Source of the DNA: Prado023 sp963700395
Lineage (GTDB): Bacteria > Actinomycetota > Actinomycetes > S36-B12 > CAIYMF01
Direction: 5' to 3'
NCBI GenBank assembly: GCA_963700395.1
Contig: CAVOXI010000003.1
Location: forward strand, 296,835-360,834
DNA: 64,000 nt
Position numbers and translations under genes: made by a program. The notes under the pieces were generated by a model. It saw nothing but the letters and a program-made list of their open reading frames with translations, was not told the origin of the DNA and made no database searches. Shown here piece after piece: positions 8,378 through 19,847 of this stretch. Numbering within the stretch: position 1 is the stretch's first letter; each line of letters starts with the position of its first letter.

Positions 8378-9190
8378 ATGGTGGAAGTGCCCCTCGGGGG
8401 CGCCCGGCACTGGGTGGAGTTCCCCGACCCGGGCGAGCCCGGTCAGGACGCGCAGGTGCACTTCCGCGCTGACCTCACGTGGCTGACCTCGAACTGGACG
8501 TGCATCTACGGCAACGGATGCAAGGGCATCTACGCGGACCGACCCGATGACGGCTGCTGCACCCTGGGAGCGCACTTCTCCGACGACGAGGACCGGGAAC
8601 GCACCGAGCGGCTCGCTCGCCGCCTGACCTCCACGCAGTGGCAGCTGCGGGGCACGGGTCGTGCCGATGGCGTGGTCGAGATCGACGCCGACGGCGACGC
8701 CAAGACCCGGGTCGTTGACGGGGCGTGCATCTTCCTGAACCGGCCCGGGTTCGCCGGCGGAGCCGGCTGCGCGCTGCACCGGCTGGCCCTGGACACCGAT
8801 GTGCCCATCACCCGGACGAAGCCCGACGTGTGCTGGCAGCTGCCCATCCGGCGCACGTACGAGGACCTCGATCGCCCCGACGGGACGTCGGTCCAGGTGA
8901 TCGTGATCGCCGAGTACGACCGCCGCGGTTGGGGCGAGGGTGGCCACGACCTCGACTGGTACTGCACGACGGCGCCAGCCGCGCACGTGGGCAGGGAGCC
9001 GGTGTACCTCTCGTCGCGCGACGAGCTGATCGAGCTCATGGGTCTGGCCGCCTACGACGTCCTGAGCGAGCACTGCCGTGCCCGGCAGGAGGCGATGGGC
9101 GCACTGGCGGCACGCAACCTGCCGGTCGTCGGGCTGGCTCCACACCCGGCCGGCGGTCACCATCCGGCCACTCCCCTCCCCTCACCCTAG
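8378..9190 (+). CDS. Conserved cysteine-rich protein, putative YkgJ-like metal-binding
   Basis: The 270-residue soluble protein has a clear cysteine array: Cys42, Cys48 and the pair Cys60-Cys61 (CIYGNGCKG and DGCCTLGAHF). Later come GACIFLNRPGF, GGAGCALH and KPDVCWQLP. The spacing resembles the YkgJ/DUF3109 type zinc- or iron-chelating proteins, in which one group of cysteines precedes a GxCxFL...CxxH segment. The biochemical role is unknown. It is convergent with radA and overlaps it by four bases at the stop codons, so the boundary is tight. I infer metal or Fe-S binding only from the cysteines. Confidence 0.75.
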   Translation: MVEVPLGGARHWVEFPDPGEPGQDAQVHFRADLTWLTSNWTCIYGNGCKGIYADRPDDGCCTLGAHFSDDEDRERTERLARRLTSTQWQLRGTGRADGVVEIDADGDAKTRVVDGACIFLNRPGFAGGAGCALHRLALDTDVPITRTKPDVCWQLPIRRTYEDLDRPDGTSVQVIVIAEYDRRGWGEGGHDLDWYCTTAPAAHVGREPVYLSSRDELIELMGLAAYDVLSEHCRARQEAMGALAARNLPVVGLAPHPAGGHHPATPLPSP

Positions 9191-10644
9191 AGCGCGGGGA
9201 CCGCGGCCAACGCCCGCGGACCGGACCGAGGAGCTTGGCGGACCAGGTCAGGGCGCGCCCACGGCATCAGGCGCAACGCTCCCGACAGGTCGTCCACGGG
9301 GTGCACCCGGACGCCGGGCTCGCGCAGCGAGGTGGCATCCGCGCGCGGCAGGATCACGTCGGTCATCCCCAGCCGCGCGGCCTCCATGACCCGCTGACGC
9401 GCGCCGGGGACGCGGCGCACGTCGCCGGCCAGGCCCACCTCCCCGAACGCCACCCACCCCACCGGGACCGACATGTCACGCACCGAACCGTTGACGGCAA
9501 GGGCGACGGCGAGGTCACAGGCGGGCTCGACCAGGCGCGCGCCACCGACAGGAGCGATGTACGTGTCGAAGCGTGACATCGCCACGGACTCACGGCGCTC
9601 GAGGACGGCGAGCACCATGGCCAGGCGGGCGGCGTCCATGCCCGAGGTGGTCCGACGCGGAACCGATCCGGCCGCCGGCACGACCAGGGCCTGGATCTCG
9701 GCCAGCAGCGGGCGGCGCCCCTCGAGGGCCACCGTGACGCACGTACCGGGGACCGGCTCGGCCCGATCGGTGACGAACAGCCCACTGGGGTCGGCCAGGG
9801 CGACCAGTCCCTCCTCGCCCAGCTCGAAGCACCCGACCTCGTCCGTCGGCCCGTAGCGGTTCTTGACGGCGCGGACCATCCGCAGCCGGGCATGCCGGTC
9901 GCCCTCGAACGAGAGCACGACGTCGACCAGGTGCTCCAGCGTGCGCGGGCCCGCGATGCCGCCGTCCTTGGTCACGTGGCCCACGAGGATGCAGGCCATC
10001 CGGCGCTCCTTGGCCAGTCGGATCAGGGCCGAGGTCGCCTCCCGGACCTGGGTGACCCCGGAGGCCACGCCGTCCACTCCCGCCGAGGTCATGGTCTGGA
10101 TGGAGTCGATGACCAGCAGGCTTGGCGACACCTCCTCCGCATGGGCCACCACCGCCGCAACGTCGGACTCCGCAGCGAGGAAGACCGACGGGCTCACCGA
10201 CCCGACCCGCCCGGCACGGGCCCGCACCTGCTCGACGCTCTCCTCCCCCGTCACGTAGAGGGCACGCGACCCGCGGGCCGCCACCGAGGCGACGACCTGC
10301 AGGAGCAGCGTCGACTTGCCCACGCCGGGCTCGCCGGCCAGGAGGATCACAGCCCCCGGCACGACCCCGCCGCCGAGGACACGGTCGAGCTCGGCGATGC
10401 CGGTCGGGGTGGCCGCCGAACGGGTGAGGTCGATCTGGTCCATCGGCTGGGCCGAGGCCGTGACCGGGCCGGCCTGCGGGGTGCGGCTGCTTGTGCCCGC
10501 CTCGCTGACACTGCCCCATGCCTGGCACTCGCCGCAGCGACCCGCCCACTTGGGCGCCCGCCACCCGCACTCCGAGCACCGGAAGGCTGCCTTGACCGCA
10601 CTGCTGGACGTCATGCCCGGGACGCTACCGGGACGGTCCGACAT
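9187..10644 (-). CDS. radA: DNA repair protein RadA (Sms)
   Basis: RadA is a RecA-like ATPase and branched-DNA helicase that helps process recombination intermediates. Over 485 residues it shows, in order: the N-terminal C4 zinc finger (CSECGWRAPKWAGRCGEC), Walker A GEPGVGKST, Walker B LLVIDSIQTM, the RadA-specific KNRYG motif, and a C-terminal Lon protease-like domain (VGGARLVEPACDLAVALA, FGEVGLAGDVRRV). The ATG at 10644 gives normal spacing to the zinc finger; 10614 is an alternative. In Bacillus radA lies next to disA in the same direction. Here the two are divergent with an 89-base gap. Confidence 0.97.
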   Translation of the reverse strand: MSDRPGSVPGMTSSSAVKAAFRCSECGWRAPKWAGRCGECQAWGSVSEAGTSSRTPQAGPVTASAQPMDQIDLTRSAATPTGIAELDRVLGGGVVPGAVILLAGEPGVGKSTLLLQVVASVAARGSRALYVTGEESVEQVRARAGRVGSVSPSVFLAAESDVAAVVAHAEEVSPSLLVIDSIQTMTSAGVDGVASGVTQVREATSALIRLAKERRMACILVGHVTKDGGIAGPRTLEHLVDVVLSFEGDRHARLRMVRAVKNRYGPTDEVGCFELGEEGLVALADPSGLFVTDRAEPVPGTCVTVALEGRRPLLAEIQALVVPAAGSVPRRTTSGMDAARLAMVLAVLERRESVAMSRFDTYIAPVGGARLVEPACDLAVALAVNGSVRDMSVPVGWVAFGEVGLAGDVRRVPGARQRVMEAARLGMTDVILPRADATSLREPGVRVHPVDDLSGALRLMPWARPDLVRQAPRSGPRALAAVPAL

Positions 10645-10696
10645 CGTCGGGGGACCCTCGGGTGACAATGGCCCACGCCTTCCGACGATCGTCACC

Positions 10697-10702
10697 TACA
10701 CT
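10697..10702 (+). promoter_or_regulatory. -10 hexamer TACACT for disA
   Basis: The hexamer lies 31 bases upstream of the disA ATG, leaving a short leader that carries GGAG. Confidence 0.4.
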
Positions 10703-10733
10703 CGCCCGGGGAGCACTCGATCACGGAGCATTC

Positions 10734-11816
10734 ATGGCAGCAATCGATCCGGAACTGGCAGCAGCGCTGGCACGCGTGGCACCGGGCACCGAGTTGCGCG
10801 ACGGCTTGGAGCGCATCATGCGGGGGCGCACGGGCGCCCTCATCGTGCTGGGGCACGACAACGGGATCGATTCCCTGATCAGCGGGGGCTTCCCCCTGGA
10901 CATCGACTTCACCGCCACCCGCCTGCGCGAGCTGTGCAAGATGGACGGCGCGGTCATCATCGACTCGGGTACGTCGCGGATCGTGCGGGCAGGCACCCAG
11001 CTGGTCCCGGACCCGACCATCCCCACCGGCGAGACCGGCACCCGCCACCGGACCGCCGACCGCGTCGCCCGCCAGACCGGATCCCCGGTCGTCAGCGTCA
11101 GCAAGTCGATGCACATCATCGCGCTGTACCTCAAGGGCCGGCGCTACGTCCTCGAGGAGCCGGCGGCGATCCTGTCGCGCGCGAACCAGGCCCTGGCCAC
11201 GCTGGAGCGCTACAAGCAGCGCCTCGATGAGGTCTCACGCAGCCTGTCCGCCCTCGAGATCGAGGACCTCGTGACCGTGCGCGAGGTCTGCGCCACCCTT
11301 CAGCGGCTGGAGATGGTGCGCCACATCGCCAGCGAGATCCGGGCCTACCTGCTCGAGCTGGGCACCGAGGGTCGGCTGGTCTCGCTGCAGCTGGCCGAGC
11401 TCGTGGCCGGGGTGGAGACCGACCGCGAGCTGGTCGTCCGCGACTACCTGCCGCGCAAGAAGCCCAGCCGCAAGGACCGGACCGTCGCCGACACGTTGGA
11501 GGCCCTCGACCTCATCGGACCGACCGACCTGCTGGACCTCACGTCCGTGGCCCGCGCCCTGGGCTACCCGGCCAGCACCGACGGGCTCGAGACGAACGTC
11601 AGCCCCCGCGGTCATCGCGTGCTGTCCCGCGTGCCCCGCGTGCCCGAGGCCATCCGCGACCGGCTCGTGGGCCACTTCGGCACCCTCCAGGCCCTGCTCG
11701 GGGCCTCGGTCGAGGACCTTCAGAAGGTGGAGGGGATCGGGGAGAACCGCGCGCGCTACATCCGCGAGGGCCTCTCGCGACTGGCGGAGTCCTCGATCCT
11801 CGAGCGCTACGTCTGA
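10734..11816 (+). CDS. disA: DNA integrity scanning protein DisA (diadenylate cyclase)
   Basis: Makes c-di-AMP from two ATP and scans DNA for branched structures. The 360-residue protein has the N-terminal DAC domain with GALIVLGHDNGIDSLISGGF, the catalytic DGAVIIDSG (DGA) motif and GTRHRTADR (RHR). A central helical linker follows, then a C-terminal helix-hairpin-helix domain (VEGIGENRARYIREG). ATG 10734 is preceded by GGAG at five bases. RadA is known to bind and restrain DisA in Bacillus, so the divergent pair probably keeps that functional link. Confidence 0.97.
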   Translation: MAAIDPELAAALARVAPGTELRDGLERIMRGRTGALIVLGHDNGIDSLISGGFPLDIDFTATRLRELCKMDGAVIIDSGTSRIVRAGTQLVPDPTIPTGETGTRHRTADRVARQTGSPVVSVSKSMHIIALYLKGRRYVLEEPAAILSRANQALATLERYKQRLDEVSRSLSALEIEDLVTVREVCATLQRLEMVRHIASEIRAYLLELGTEGRLVSLQLAELVAGVETDRELVVRDYLPRKKPSRKDRTVADTLEALDLIGPTDLLDLTSVARALGYPASTDGLETNVSPRGHRVLSRVPRVPEAIRDRLVGHFGTLQALLGASVEDLQKVEGIGENRARYIREGLSRLAESSILERYV

Positions 11817-11856
11817 GCCCTGGCCGCACGCCGCCCCACGGGACGACTCCCGCCGC

Positions 11857-12531
11857 TCACTGGACGGTGAACGCCACCGGCTCGGACTCGACCGCGCCGT
11901 TGCGGCCCGTGACCTTGTAGCTGCCGGCCTGGGCATCCGGCTGGTCGGCCGGGCACCCCTTCGCGACGACCTTCCCCGGCCAGGTCACCGAGGTCGTGAA
12001 CGGCTTGCCCGGCTCGAGGGCCTTGATATCGGCGGCCTCCGACGGGTTGCAGAAGTCAGACGACCAGACCACGACCGAGCCGGAGGTGATGGTCAGCTCG
12101 TTGGCCCCTGCCCCGACGTCGCGGTTGCAGGCGGCCGATCCCGTGTTGGTCACCGTGAGCGTCAGCGCCATCCCGCCACCGACCGTCGTGGTCGCCCCGG
12201 CGGGCGTGGCCGCGACGGCGATGTCCGCGTCGACGCAGTCCGCGCTCGCCGAGGGGCTCGGGGAGGGGGACTCGCTGGCTGCGGGACTGGCCGATGCGGA
12301 CGCGTCGGGATCAACGGTGGGCTCACCATCGGGTGAGGCCGACATCGTCAGGCCGAAGCTCGGCGACGGGCTGGGAGCCTCGGCGGAGGGCGTGTCGTTG
12401 GAGCCGAAGGCAGCCTGCAGCAGCCACCACCCCAGCCACAGGACGACCAGCAGGCCCACGACGACCGCCGCGCGCCGCCGCCAGTAGGTGCTGGGCTCCT
12501 CCGGACCAACCGGGTTCACGACCGAACTCAC
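11857..12531 (-). CDS. Membrane-anchored protein with Ser/Pro linker and C-terminal beta domain
   Basis: This 224-residue protein is predicted to have its C-terminus outside. A basic YWRRR segment precedes one membrane helix (about residues 20-42). A Ser/Pro/Ala-rich linker (about 50-100) follows, then an extracytoplasmic beta-rich domain with four cysteines (CVDADI, ACNRDVG, FCNPSE, GCPADQ) that could form two disulfides. I do not recognise a named family. The start is GTG 12531, six bases after TACGGT, rather than an upstream in-frame codon. It lies between disA (convergent) and clpC. Confidence 0.75.
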   Translation of the reverse strand: MSSVVNPVGPEEPSTYWRRRAAVVVGLLVVLWLGWWLLQAAFGSNDTPSAEAPSPSPSFGLTMSASPDGEPTVDPDASASASPAASESPSPSPSASADCVDADIAVAATPAGATTTVGGGMALTLTVTNTGSAACNRDVGAGANELTITSGSVVVWSSDFCNPSEAADIKALEPGKPFTTSVTWPGKVVAKGCPADQPDAQAGSYKVTGRNGAVESEPVAFTVQ

Positions 12532-12537
12532 GGGAGA

Positions 12538-12543
12538 ACCGTA
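12538..12543 (-). promoter_or_regulatory. -10 hexamer TACGGT, leaderless membrane protein gene
   Basis: Ends six bases before GTG 12531. It lies just downstream of the clpC terminator hairpin. Confidence 0.5.
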
Positions 12544-12562
12544 ACCTGCGCCGGGACATGCA

Positions 12563-12601
12563 CCGGCCCGCAGCCCCCACTCACTGGGGTCTGCGGGCCG
12601 G
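12563..12601 (-). terminator. Strong hairpin after clpC
   Basis: CCGGCCCGCAG pairs perfectly with CTGCGGGCCGG. An inner CCCC/GGGG extends the stem with one bulged T. It starts 19 bases past the clpC stop codon. No U tract follows, as is usual in high-GC actinobacteria. Confidence 0.75.
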
Positions 12602-12619
12602 CACCTGCTGGGATCAGGT

Positions 12620-15133
<2,514 letters not shown>

Positions 15134-15356
15134 GGGGCTCCACTCCGTTCGTACATCCCTCCCGCTCACACGGGTAGGAATGAAACTGTAGCCGCAACCC
15201 CCGACACCTACACCAGCAATGTGGCCCAGGGCACCCGGGAGGAGCAGCCTCTTACCGAGCCAACAGCCCGGGAGGTGGTCGCGATACCCGCGCCGGATAT
15301 GCCCTCGGCGAACGCCTGAGCGTCGCCGTGTCGCCGCCGACTGCCCGCCCGGACTC

Positions 15357-15683
15357 CTAGTGGGCTGCCTCGTAGCGGGCCCGCAGGTCGGCGGAGATGC
15401 GTCCGCGCGTGCTCACGGGGATGCCGTTCTCGGCTGCCCAGCGGCGGATGTCAGCGGTGTCCTCCGAGCGGCGGACGGGCCGACGGCGCGTCTCGGCTGC
15501 AGCCGCGCTGCTCGTCCGGCGACCTCCGCCGATCCACGGGGCGAACGCCTTGCGGAGCTTCTCGGCATTCTTCTCCGAAAGGTCGATCTCATAGGACTTC
15601 CCGTCCAGGGAGAACCGGATCGTCTCAGCCCCCGGGGTGCCATCAATATCGTCCTCGAGAAGGACCTGAACCTTGCGCGCCAT
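15357..15683 (-). CDS. lsr2: Nucleoid-associated protein Lsr2
   Basis: An H-NS-like bridging protein that silences AT-rich, horizontally acquired DNA in actinobacteria. The 108 residues match the family length: an N-terminal oligomerisation domain (MARKVQVLLEDDIDG, IRFSLDGKSYEIDLS) and a C-terminal DNA-binding domain (IRRWAAENGIPVSTRGRIS) with the RGR minor-groove motif. An Ala/Arg-rich linker joins them. The ATG has AGGAG upstream. The region upstream (15684-15760) is unusually AT-rich for this window and probably holds the promoter. Confidence 0.96.
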   Translation of the reverse strand: MARKVQVLLEDDIDGTPGAETIRFSLDGKSYEIDLSEKNAEKLRKAFAPWIGGGRRTSSAAAAETRRRPVRRSEDTADIRRWAAENGIPVSTRGRISADLRARYEAAH

Positions 15684-15873
15684 TTCACGCTCCTGGATTT
15701 CGATTCCCGAAAATGGGCCGGTTCCCCAGCATAGTCCATATTGTCGGACAAGGGAATCAGTTGCGGGGCCAGAATGCGTCCGGTCGTCGAGGAATGCGTC
15801 CCGTCGCTGATTCCCCGCACGGCTGACGTATCGGCGCCCGATCGAGGCTGGTGCGCAATGCCCGGGCGCTCAC

Positions 15874-15879
15874 TACGCT
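15874..15879 (+). promoter_or_regulatory. -10 hexamer TACGCT, leaderless ppc
   Basis: Ends eight bases before ATG 15888. No ribosome binding site is visible. Confidence 0.5.
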
Positions 15880-15887
15880 GGGCGCCC

Positions 15888-18620
15888 ATGAGCCCCCTGG
15901 CCGCGCTGACCTCCGCGCCCGCCCTGCGTGAGGACATCCGTCGGCTCGGCGACCTCCTCGGCGAGGCGCTCATCCGCCAGGAGGGACGGGCCACCTTCGA
16001 GATCGTCGAGCGCATCCGGTCGCTGTCCCGGGACTCCCCCGATCGCGCCGCCGAGCTGATCGACGCCCTGCCCCTGGCCGAGGCCACGACGCTCGCGCGG
16101 GCGTTCTCCCTCTACTTCCACCTCGCGAACATCGCCGAGCAGGTGCACCGGTCCCGCGCGCAGACCGCCGAGCGGGTGAGCACGGGCGGCCCCCTGGCCG
16201 AGGCGGCTGTCGCGATCCGTGCGGCGCTGGAGGTCGGCGACGTCACACCGGCAGAGGTTGCCGACGGATTCGCCCGGATCAGCGCACGGCCCGTGTTCAC
16301 CGCGCACCCGACGGAGGCGTCCCGCCGCTCGGTCCTGGTCAAGCTGCGCCGCATCGCCGAGCTGCTCGACGAGCCCCGCACCGAGCTCTCGGACAGGGCG
16401 GTCGCCGAGGCCATCGACCTGCTCTGGCAGACCGACGAGCTTCGTCTGGGCCAGCCGGAGGTGACCGACGAGGCGCGCAACGCCCTGTTCTACCTCGATG
16501 ACCTCGCGACCGGGGCTGCCGGCGACGTCGTCGGGGAGTTCGCGGCTGCAGCCGAGGCGAACGGCGTGGAGGTCCCTGCGGGGCGCCCCGTACTCACCTT
16601 CGGGTCGTGGATCGGCGGTGACCGTGATGGGAACCCCTTCGTGACCCCCGCCGTGACCGCCCGGGTCCTGGCGATCCAGCACGACCACGCGGTCCGCGAC
16701 CTGCTGCCCCACATCGAGGAGCTCAGCGCCCGGCTGTCGGTCTCCGAACGCATCGCCCCGGCGTCGGCGGAGTTCACCGACTCCCTGGCCGCCGACCTGG
16801 CGGCGCTGCCGGACCTGGACCCGAGGTTCCGCCGGCTCAACGCCGAGGAGCCCTACCGGCTCAAGCTCACCTGCATCCACGCCAAGCTGCGCAACACCCG
16901 TGCCCGGCAGGCGCAGGGCCGGCCCCACGAGCCGGGTCGGGACTACCGCACCACCGCGGAGCTGCTGGCCGACCTGGAGGTCATCCGGGCCTCGCTGGCC
17001 GCCAACCGCGGTGGCCTCATCGCCGCGGGCTGCGTGGCGCGGACGATGCGGGTCGTGGCCGTGTTCGGGCTGTCCCTGGCGACGCTGGACATCCGGGAGC
17101 ACTCGAACGCCCACCACCACGCGGTCGGCCAGCTCCTCGACCGGCTGGGCGAGCTCGACGCCCCCTATGCCAGTCTCGAAGCCGGCGAGCGGTTCTCAGT
17201 CCTTGCTGCCGAGCTCTCCGGCAAGCGACCGCTGGCTCCGGCGCCGCCCCCACTCGACGACGCCGGGATGACCACGTACCGGACGTTCGTCGAGATCGGC
17301 CGGGCGCTGGACCGCTACGGCCCCGAGACGTGCGAGTCCTACATCATCTCGATGACGAAGTCCGCCGCCGACGTGCTGGCCGCGGTGGTGCTGGCTCGCG
17401 AGGCGGGCCTGGTTGACCTGCCCGCAGGGGTCGCCCGGATCGGATTCGTCCCCCTGCTCGAGACAGTGGCCGAGCTGAGGGCAGCGGGCGAGCTCGTCGG
17501 GCAGCTGCTCGACGACCCTGGGTTCCGCGAGCTGGTGCGCCTTCGGGGCGACACCCTCGAGGTCATGCTCGGCTACTCGGACTCCAACAAGGACGCCGGC
17601 GTGACCACGTCCCAGTGGCAGATCCACCTGGCCCAGCGCCGGCTGCGTGACGTGTGCGTGGCGCACGGCGTGGTCCTGCGGCTGTTCCACGGGCGCGGTG
17701 GCACGGTGGGTCGCGGCGGCGGACCCAGCTACGAGGCGATCCTGTCCCAGCCCTGGGGCGTGCTCGACGGACAGATCAAGGTCACCGAGCAGGGCGAGGT
17801 CATCTCCGACAAGTACCTCCTCCCGCAGCTCGCGCGGCAGAACCTGCGCCAGACCCTGGCGGCGACCCTGCGTGGGACCGTCCTGCACCGGTCGTCCCTG
17901 ATCGATGGGACGACGCTGGCCGCGTGGGACAACGTGATGGACCTGATGTCGCAGGCCGCCTTCGGCGTCTACCGTGCCCTCGTCGACGACCCGGACCTGC
18001 CTGCCTACTTCTCCTACGCCACACCGGTGGAGCAGCTCGGCGACCTGCACCTGGGATCGCGCCCGGCCCGGCGGCCCACGACTGCCGGGGGCCTGGACGG
18101 GCTGAGGGCCATCCCGTGGGTGTTCGGCTGGACCCAGGCCCGCCAGATCGTCCCTGGCTGGTACGGGGTCGGATCAGCACTGGCCGCGGCCCGTGCTGCC
18201 GGGCACGCCGACACCGTTGGCGAGATGGCCACGGGCTGGCCGTTCTTCGCCAACTTCCTGTCGAACGTGGCGATGACCGCGGCCAAGGCAGACCTGACCG
18301 TGGCCGACCGGTACGTCCAGCGGCTGGTACCCGAACCCCTCCAGCACCTCGCGCAGGCGATCCGCACCGAGCACGAGCTGACGGTCTCCGAGCTGCAGCA
18401 CGCCATGGGCACCGACTCCCTGCTGGGCAACCAGCCGGGGCTCGCCCAGACGCTGATGGTCCGCGACGCCTACCTGCGCCCGCTGCACCTGCTGCAGGTC
18501 TCGCTGCTGGCGCGGGTGCGCTGGCACGAGGGCGAAGGGACCGACGTGGATCCCCAGCTGCGCCGAGCCCTGCTGCTGACCGTCAACGGCATCGCGACGG
18601 GCCTGCGCAACACGGGCTGA
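15888..18620 (+). CDS. ppc: Phosphoenolpyruvate carboxylase
   Basis: Anaplerotic enzyme converting PEP and bicarbonate to oxaloacetate. The 910-residue length is normal. Signatures in order are VFTAHPTEASRRS with the catalytic His, GSWIGGDRDGNPFVT, LTCIHAKLRNTRARQ, MLGYSDSNKDAG, LFHGRGGTVGRGGGPSY (catalytic Arg and Gly loop), QVKVTEQGEV-like GQIKVTEQGEVIS, and the C-terminal RNTG. The frame is open further upstream, but ATG 15888 fits family alignment and lies eight bases after a TACGCT hexamer. Oxaloacetate supply fits the nearby aspartate-using nadB and the arginine gene argA. Confidence 0.97.
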   Translation: MSPLAALTSAPALREDIRRLGDLLGEALIRQEGRATFEIVERIRSLSRDSPDRAAELIDALPLAEATTLARAFSLYFHLANIAEQVHRSRAQTAERVSTGGPLAEAAVAIRAALEVGDVTPAEVADGFARISARPVFTAHPTEASRRSVLVKLRRIAELLDEPRTELSDRAVAEAIDLLWQTDELRLGQPEVTDEARNALFYLDDLATGAAGDVVGEFAAAAEANGVEVPAGRPVLTFGSWIGGDRDGNPFVTPAVTARVLAIQHDHAVRDLLPHIEELSARLSVSERIAPASAEFTDSLAADLAALPDLDPRFRRLNAEEPYRLKLTCIHAKLRNTRARQAQGRPHEPGRDYRTTAELLADLEVIRASLAANRGGLIAAGCVARTMRVVAVFGLSLATLDIREHSNAHHHAVGQLLDRLGELDAPYASLEAGERFSVLAAELSGKRPLAPAPPPLDDAGMTTYRTFVEIGRALDRYGPETCESYIISMTKSAADVLAAVVLAREAGLVDLPAGVARIGFVPLLETVAELRAAGELVGQLLDDPGFRELVRLRGDTLEVMLGYSDSNKDAGVTTSQWQIHLAQRRLRDVCVAHGVVLRLFHGRGGTVGRGGGPSYEAILSQPWGVLDGQIKVTEQGEVISDKYLLPQLARQNLRQTLAATLRGTVLHRSSLIDGTTLAAWDNVMDLMSQAAFGVYRALVDDPDLPAYFSYATPVEQLGDLHLGSRPARRPTTAGGLDGLRAIPWVFGWTQARQIVPGWYGVGSALAAARAAGHADTVGEMATGWPFFANFLSNVAMTAAKADLTVADRYVQRLVPEPLQHLAQAIRTEHELTVSELQHAMGTDSLLGNQPGLAQTLMVRDAYLRPLHLLQVSLLARVRWHEGEGTDVDPQLRRALLLTVNGIATGLRNTG

Positions 18621-18784
18621 CGGACCGGTGCCCGGCGCCGTCTTCCGCCCAGCGTCGCCAGTGGCATATGGGAGGTCCCGGGGGGCCCCACGGGCGTCGC
18701 TGCCGCGCCCCGGGTCGCAGCCCCACACGCGTCATCAGCCCTGCCAGGTCGCTGAGCGACCCCACCGGGGCTGGGCTTGACCCG

Positions 18785-19282
18785 TCAGAGGATGTGCAGC
18801 ATCCGGTGGTTGCCCAGGGTGTTGGGCTTGACCCGCTCGAGGTCGAGGAGCTCGGCCACCCCCTCGTCGTAGGACTGAAGCAGCTGCGCGTACACGTCGG
18901 GGGCGACCGGGCTGCCCTCGATCTCGACGAAGCCCGCCGCGGTGAAGAACTCGGTCTCGAAGGTCAGGCAGAAGACCCGCGCGACGCCGAGGGCGCGGGC
19001 GCGATCCAGCAGCGCCCCGACCAGGGTCCGCCCGATGCCCGACCCCGTGACGGTGGGATCGACAGCCAGGGTGCGCAGCTCACCGAGGTCCTCCCAGATC
19101 ACGTGCATCGCCCCACAGCCGACGACCTGCCCGTCGAGCTCGGCGACGAGGAAGTCCGGGACGTCCTCGAAGAGGGTGACCGTCGCCTTCGACAGCAGGA
19201 TGCGCCGCTGGGAGTAGAGGTCGACCAACTCGCGGATGCGACGGACGTCCGACGTTCGCGCCGGGCGGATCAGGACCTCCAT
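18785..19282 (-). CDS. argA: N-acetylglutamate synthase, short GNAT type
   Basis: The 165-residue GNAT acetyltransferase has the acetyl-CoA loop GSGIGRTLV and RTLAVDPTVTG. It also has IRELVDLYSQRRILLSKATV and a C-terminal LERVKPNTLGNHRML, which match the short amino-acid N-acetyltransferase of mycobacteria rather than general GNATs. It would acetylate glutamate as the first arginine step. It is monocistronic and convergent with ppc, with a 164-base gap holding no clear gene. The ATG is six bases after TAGGGT. Confidence 0.85.
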   Translation of the reverse strand: MEVLIRPARTSDVRRIRELVDLYSQRRILLSKATVTLFEDVPDFLVAELDGQVVGCGAMHVIWEDLGELRTLAVDPTVTGSGIGRTLVGALLDRARALGVARVFCLTFETEFFTAAGFVEIEGSPVAPDVYAQLLQSYDEGVAELLDLERVKPNTLGNHRMLHIL

Positions 19283-19288
19283 GGCGCA

Positions 19289-19294
19289 ACCCTA
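19289..19294 (-). promoter_or_regulatory. -10 hexamer TAGGGT, leaderless argA
   Basis: Ends six bases before the argA ATG, with no Shine-Dalgarno sequence between. Confidence 0.5.
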
Positions 19295-19326
19295 GGCGCG
19301 CGCCACACGAACGCGGTCCACAGGCC

Positions 19327-19773
19327 TCAGCCCGGCTGGCAGGGCATGTAGATCACGGTCCTGGGCTCAGCCACCTCCGGTCCGTCGAGGTAGACCTCCC
19401 AGGGTGCCCCCGTGGTTGTCCAGCGGTTGGCCGCCAGCCATTCCTGCCCGGCGCGATAGTCCATCGCAACGTCGTCGTAGGGGCCGCGGTGGAGGATCAC
19501 GATCGCGGGGCCACCCGCGAGTTCCCCGGCCTCGACCCGTCCCGTCGGTTCGACGGGCGCGGTGCTCGGGAAGCCGGCCTCGACGTCGAACCCGCGGTCG
19601 CTCATCCCGTAGCGGGCGAAGGGCGGTCCGGCCACCTCCAGGTGCTGCGCCGCCAGGACGTCGATCACCTCCCCGAACGCGCGGGCGAGGAAGGCCGGGA
19701 TCCCGTCGACGTCCACGTGCGCGCGGACGACTGCCACCGTCTGCGCCTCCAGGCGTTCGATGTGGTACTCCAT
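19327..19773 (-). CDS. GyrI-like effector-binding domain protein
   Basis: A stand-alone 148-residue domain of the GyrI/AraC effector-binding fold (SHS2-like pair of repeats). Features are the opening RLEAQTVAVVRAHV, GPPFARYGMSD in the middle, and GGPAIVILHRGPYDDVAMDYRAGQEWL, the usual HxGPYDxL segment. Such domains bind small hydrophobic ligands or partner proteins; some act as gyrase inhibitors or hydrolases. There is no DNA-binding domain. Divergent from the HAD gene with a 74-base gap. Confidence 0.8.
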   Translation of the reverse strand: MEYHIERLEAQTVAVVRAHVDVDGIPAFLARAFGEVIDVLAAQHLEVAGPPFARYGMSDRGFDVEAGFPSTAPVEPTGRVEAGELAGGPAIVILHRGPYDDVAMDYRAGQEWLAANRWTTTGAPWEVYLDGPEVAEPRTVIYMPCQPG

Positions 19774-19833
19774 GCACCTAGCCTGCCAATGCCTGGGACG
19801 CCGAGTCGACCCCAGCTCGGCCGGGCGGCCACC

Positions 19834-19839
19834 TAGACT
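19834..19839 (+). promoter_or_regulatory. -10 hexamer TAGACT, leaderless HAD gene
   Basis: Ends eight bases before ATG 19848. No ribosome binding site is visible. Confidence 0.5.
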
Positions 19840-19847
19840 CAGGGCCC

